Shown piece after piece: positions 31,801 to 34,507 of a stretch of DNA of 34,507 bases (the stretch's first letter is position 1; every line of letters begins with the position of its first letter). Source of the stretch: Ruegeria atlantica (lineage in GTDB: Bacteria > Pseudomonadota > Alphaproteobacteria > Rhodobacterales > Rhodobacteraceae); NCBI RefSeq assembly GCF_013032505.1, contig NZ_WQCG01000014.1:1-34507 (forward strand), in the 5' to 3' direction. The position numbers and the translations under genes are program-made. The notes beneath the pieces were generated by a model. That model saw only the letters and a program-made list of their open reading frames with translations. It had not been told where the DNA came from and ran no database searches.

Positions 31801-32039
31801 ATTGTGGTGGTGATATCGGCGACCTTCATCGTGGTGCAGAGCATTCAGGCGATGATGTCCTGGCTGTAATCGTAGGGGAGGGTCAACAGTTAGAGCCAGC
31901 CTCAATCTGATCCTCAGCATGCCCTGGGGGCCGACGTGACGGTGACAAACCCGTTTGTGTCATACCCCGGGCTGCAAACCAGCATCGGTCTTACCGTGAC
32001 CTCCCCCTGGCCCGGGTTTTGGTGCTGTGGCCCCTGGTC

Positions 32040-32068
32040 TTGACTCAACTAACGGGTTAGTCTAATGC
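32040..32068 (+). promoter_or_regulatory. R3 promoter with palindromic operator
   Basis: TTGACT (32040-32045), a 17-bp spacer with ACTAACGGGTTAGT (32048-32061), TAATGC (32063-32068). Same layout as R1 and R2, placed about 440 bp upstream of the metalloprotease gene. Confidence 0.6.
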
Positions 32069-32144
32069 AAGTTAATGCAAGCTCAGGTTGAGTTGAGGCA
32101 AGGAACGCGCCTGCGGTGCCAACACCTCGCTGATCGAGAACGCA

Positions 32145-32195
32145 GTGACACATAAGAAAGTTTGGGAATTCCTCCTGAGGCTGAATGCCCCGTGA
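32145..32195 (+). CDS. Conserved 16-codon leader peptide (R3 copy)
   Basis: GTG at 32145; MTHKKVWEFLLRLNAP then TGA. Same length and stop position as the R1 and R2 copies, with four residue changes from the R2 copy. Confidence 0.4.
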   Translation: MTHKKVWEFLLRLNAP

Positions 32196-32292
32196 GAGAA
32201 GCAGCAAGGAAAATGGAAGGTGCCATGTCCAACTGAACTGACTGCACTTAACATACCCGATGCTCGAAAGAAGATGCTTCTCTCACGGGGCA
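32186..32292. repeat. 17-bp perfect inverted repeat at the edge of R3
   Basis: TGCCCCGTGAGAGAAGC (32186-32202) and its exact reverse complement (32276-32292) are 73 bp apart. Only the left arm has counterparts in R1 and R2, so the right arm is new and coincides with the point where homology to R2 ends. Confidence 0.8.
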
Positions 32293-32393
32293 ATCCGGTT
32301 TCAGAAACCAACTCCCGGCTTGCCCTGTGCCGTAAATGCTCAAATGCGCAACCATCGGCTCCAGACATTGGAACACCGATGACCTGGGCGTGA
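32220..32393 (+). pseudogene. Truncated small membrane protein gene (R3 copy)
   Basis: GTG at 32220 begins MPCPTELTALNIPDARKKM, matching the start of the 18238 protein. Homology stops at the right arm of the inverted repeat; the frame then runs to a TGA at 32391-32393 with unrelated sequence and no membrane span. Confidence 0.6.
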
Positions 32394-32504
32394 ATACCAT
32401 GTGCACCATCACTCAAACGGAATTCTACTTGGGAAATGTCAGTGCCTACTCTGTGAGTTTGAGTTCTGCTTTCAACAGTCAAAATTCGACGAAAAGGGGC
32501 GATC

Positions 32505-34507
32505 ATGTTTTATATTTATCCAAACCAAAGTACTCCGAATGTTGATGTGCCGTCGGATGATCGCCATCAAAGTGACGTTGTGCGAACGGAATGCCCACCA
32601 GACATCGGCACTACCTCCGCGGCGACAGAATCGACGCTTCAGGAGATGGCGGACTTCCTTGAGGTCGGGTATTGGAACAATGGCATTGGCCGGCACCATA
32701 ACGTTGGTTCAACCGGTCGCGATCCGAATAATGGGGTACTCCACTACAATGTCAGTGGGTTTGACACGCTCACACACGGAGGCGGGTCTGATGCAGATGG
32801 CGTTTCCGACGCGCGCGCCGAACTCATAAGAGATGCCTTTGATGTTTATGAGGCCGTTCTGGGCATTCAGTTCATCGAGACCACAAGCACCGACGACAGC
32901 GTGGTTGATTTCTTCTTTTCGGACAACCAAAGTGACGCTTTTGCAGGCTCGCCACTCTACGACGATGGCACGATCGAATATTCCTATATCAACATCCCAG
33001 CAGACTGGTCCGGGTCGACATCAACATATGATGACTATACCTTGCAGACGATATTCCATGAGATCGGGCACGCCTTGGGTCTGGGGCATCAAGGGCCGTA
33101 TAGCGGTTCCGCAAGCTACGCAAACGACGCGATCTTCGAACTCGACAGCTGGCAAGCAACAATGATGTCCTATTTCTCGCAATGCCAGAACACGGCGATC
33201 AACGCGAGCCATGAATATCTACAAACGCCGATGGTCGTGGACTGGCTTGCGCTAGACAGCATATATGGCCCGCAGGGTTATAGTGTCTCTAACGCCTTCA
33301 CTGGTGATACTGTCTACGGGTTCAATACCAATATCTCCGCCAGCGAAAGTCAGATTTGGTATGAATTCGCAACCTATGCCAGCCGCACAGCCTCGACGAT
33401 TATTGACGGCGGCGGAATCGACACACTGAATTTCAGCGGCTATCACGCAAATCAGAAGATCGATCTCACGATACAAACGGCTGACCAGACCTCGCAGAAC
33501 ACGTCAGACATCGGAGGATCGACAGGCAACCTGACGCTCGCCATTGGTACAGTTATCGAAAATGCGATTGGTGGATCCGGCAACGATCTTCTCATCGGCA
33601 ATCGGGTAAACAATAACCTCCGAGGCGGAGCGGGCAACGACACTCTGCGTGGCGAGGATGGCAATGATGCGCTTTTCGGGGGGGCCGGGGCAGACCGTCT
33701 CTGGGGCGGGAATGGCAATGACACCCTGGATGGCGGCTCCAGCACGGGCTGGGACGGTCTTTTTGGAGGCGAAGGTAACGATACTTACCTGATTGCGAAC
33801 TGGTCCGATAACACCTGGATTGACGAACAAGGAGCAACTTCAACCAACGACAGAATTCTGTTCAAGGAAATCTCTTTCTGGGACCTGTCAGGGAATTGGG
33901 CGGTTAACGAGGGGCTCTCCCATATCGAACTCCGAGACACGGACGGGGATATTTTCCATATCTACAACGCTCACAAGATCGAGCGGTTTGAGTTTGAAAC
34001 AGCACAGCGTACGTTCAGCGGTCTTTTTGTCGGGGGCGCTGGTGCTTCGAATGACAACATCACAGATGCCAGTGTGGGCGACGGGCTTGTTCTGGCCGGC
34101 GCGGGTGACGACACTGTCTATGGGCAACATGGCAACGATCTTCTCCGAGGGGATGACGGTAATGATCATCTTCACGGCGGCAATGGTAATGACATTCTGG
34201 TGGGCGGAAACGGGGATGACCGCCTCTACGGTGAGGCTGGCGACGATTGGCTGGACGGATCCGGAGCAGAAGGCTGGGACGGTCTTTTTGGAGGCGAAGG
34301 TAACGATACTTACCTGATTGCGAACTGGTCCGATAACACCTGGATTGACGAACAAGGAGCAACTTCAACCAACGACAGAATTCTGTTCAAGGATATCTCT
34401 CTCTGGGACCTGTCAGGGAACTGGGCGGTTAACGAGGGGCTCTCCCATATTGAACTCCGAGACACGGACGGGGATATTTTCCATATCTACAACGCTCACA
34501 AGATCGA
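32505..34507 (+). CDS. Serralysin-type (M10) RTX metalloprotease, partial
   Basis: The frame is open from the ATG at 32505 (AAAAGGGG upstream) to the window end, at least 667 codons. The zinc motif HEIGHALGLGH is at residues 185-195 and the Met-turn MMSYF at about 220-224, both as in serralysins (HExxHxxGxxH, SxMSY). After the peptidase domain (to about 270) come RTX nonapeptides at about 356-415 (GGAGNDTLRGEDGND...). Then comes a 175-residue module (WDGLFGGEGNDTYLIANWSD...) that recurs, nearly identical, 525 bp later with a second RTX block between. There is no signal peptide, consistent with type I export through a C-terminal signal that lies beyond the window. The product would digest proteins outside the cell. 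It shares the R3 promoter with the cassette system. Confidence 0.93.
   Translation, partial: MFYIYPNQSTPNVDVPSDDRHQSDVVRTECPPDIGTTSAATESTLQEMADFLEVGYWNNGIGRHHNVGSTGRDPNNGVLHYNVSGFDTLTHGGGSDADGVSDARAELIRDAFDVYEAVLGIQFIETTSTDDSVVDFFFSDNQSDAFAGSPLYDDGTIEYSYINIPADWSGSTSTYDDYTLQTIFHEIGHALGLGHQGPYSGSASYANDAIFELDSWQATMMSYFSQCQNTAINASHEYLQTPMVVDWLALDSIYGPQGYSVSNAFTGDTVYGFNTNISASESQIWYEFATYASRTASTIIDGGGIDTLNFSGYHANQKIDLTIQTADQTSQNTSDIGGSTGNLTLAIGTVIENAIGGSGNDLLIGNRVNNNLRGGAGNDTLRGEDGNDALFGGAGADRLWGGNGNDTLDGGSSTGWDGLFGGEGNDTYLIANWSDNTWIDEQGATSTNDRILFKEISFWDLSGNWAVNEGLSHIELRDTDGDIFHIYNAHKIERFEFETAQRTFSGLFVGGAGASNDNITDASVGDGLVLAGAGDDTVYGQHGNDLLRGDDGNDHLHGGNGNDILVGGNGDDRLYGEAGDDWLDGSGAEGWDGLFGGEGNDTYLIANWSDNTWIDEQGATSTNDRILFKDISLWDLSGNWAVNEGLSHIELRDTDGDIFHIYNAHKI
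33747..34507 (+). repeat. Tandem duplication with 525-bp period in the protease gene
   Basis: Sequence from 33747 (GGCTGGGACGGTCTTTTTGG) is repeated from 34272 with only a few differences (for example AAGGAAATCTCTTTC against AAGGATATCTCTCTC) up to the window end. The period is 175 codons, so the frame is kept. The second copy is cut by the window edge and more copies may follow. Confidence 0.9.

Larger units (their letters stand above)
31895..32275 (+). repeat. Dispersed repeat R3 (partial copy)
   Basis: It matches R2 from about 17918 on: the CCTCAGCATGCCCTGGGGG segment, the GTGACGGTGACAAACCCGTT segment, promoter/operator, leader and the first codons of the small membrane protein. The left 240 bp of R1/R2 are missing. 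It ends at an inverted repeat near 32276 and is followed by the serralysin gene. Confidence 0.85.

Noticed and set aside
32072..32506. 144-aa minus-strand frame over R3 and the serralysin leader region
   Set aside because: It spans the repeat, the inverted repeat and unrelated sequence on the opposite strand, with no start site; most likely a chance frame.

Overview
The window looks like part of an alphaproteobacterial plasmid, most likely from the Rhodobacteraceae (roseobacter group). The main reason is the replicon at its left end: a short replication initiator made of a winged helix plus a DnaA domain I-like tail, beside a divergent parA-parB pair with parS-like palindromes. The 'DnaA-like' plasmids of Rhodobacterales have this arrangement. 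No transfer genes, and no ABC exporter or membrane-fusion gene for type I secretion, lie inside the window.

Layout. 1-3.7 kb: plasmid backbone (end of an unknown gene, terminator, parB, parA, candidate oriV, rep). 3.7-12.4 kb: loosely packed accessory DNA. It holds a broken Fic-family gene, a small two-repeat protein, a compact run of small unknown genes (4.9-6.6 kb), a solitary GIY-YIG nuclease-like gene, a solitary Cas2/SinR-like gene, an HU/IHF-type DNA-binding protein, a three-gene cassette with an XRE regulator that resembles a toxin-antitoxin unit, a small CHCC zinc-finger protein and a DUF2459 protein. Several stretches of 0.4-1 kb hold no convincing gene.

12.6-21.6 kb: a striking array of small cassettes. 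The typical cassette is a promoter/operator repeat, a 16-codon leader peptide, a small membrane protein gene, an exported cysteine-containing protein of about 180-220 aa, and a closely coupled non-exported partner. Several copies are decayed, truncated or frameshifted. The last exported protein sits directly upstream of a giant RTX gene (21.6-31.4 kb, 3281 aa). Its product has an AT-richer unique N-terminus, a Gly/Ser linker, about 23 copies of an aspartate-rich 56-residue repeat, two blocks of FG-GAP-like 56-residue repeats, DUF4214-like domains, RTX nonapeptides and a C-terminal secretion region. An RTX remnant follows, then another copy of the promoter repeat, then a serralysin-type metalloprotease with RTX repeats that runs off the right end.

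Main idea (inference): the cassettes may be a polymorphic secreted-effector system in which the variable, possibly toxic, tip is at the N-terminus of a type I-secreted RTX protein. The signal for that secretion route is at the C-terminus, so the upstream exported protein would be the candidate immunity or accessory factor, and the upstream broken cassettes would be displaced ones. This mirrors Rhs/CDI loci, where orphan tips lie at the 3' end. The repeated promoter/operator would supply common regulation and homology for recombination. None of the cassette proteins has a function I recognise, so this is a hypothesis.
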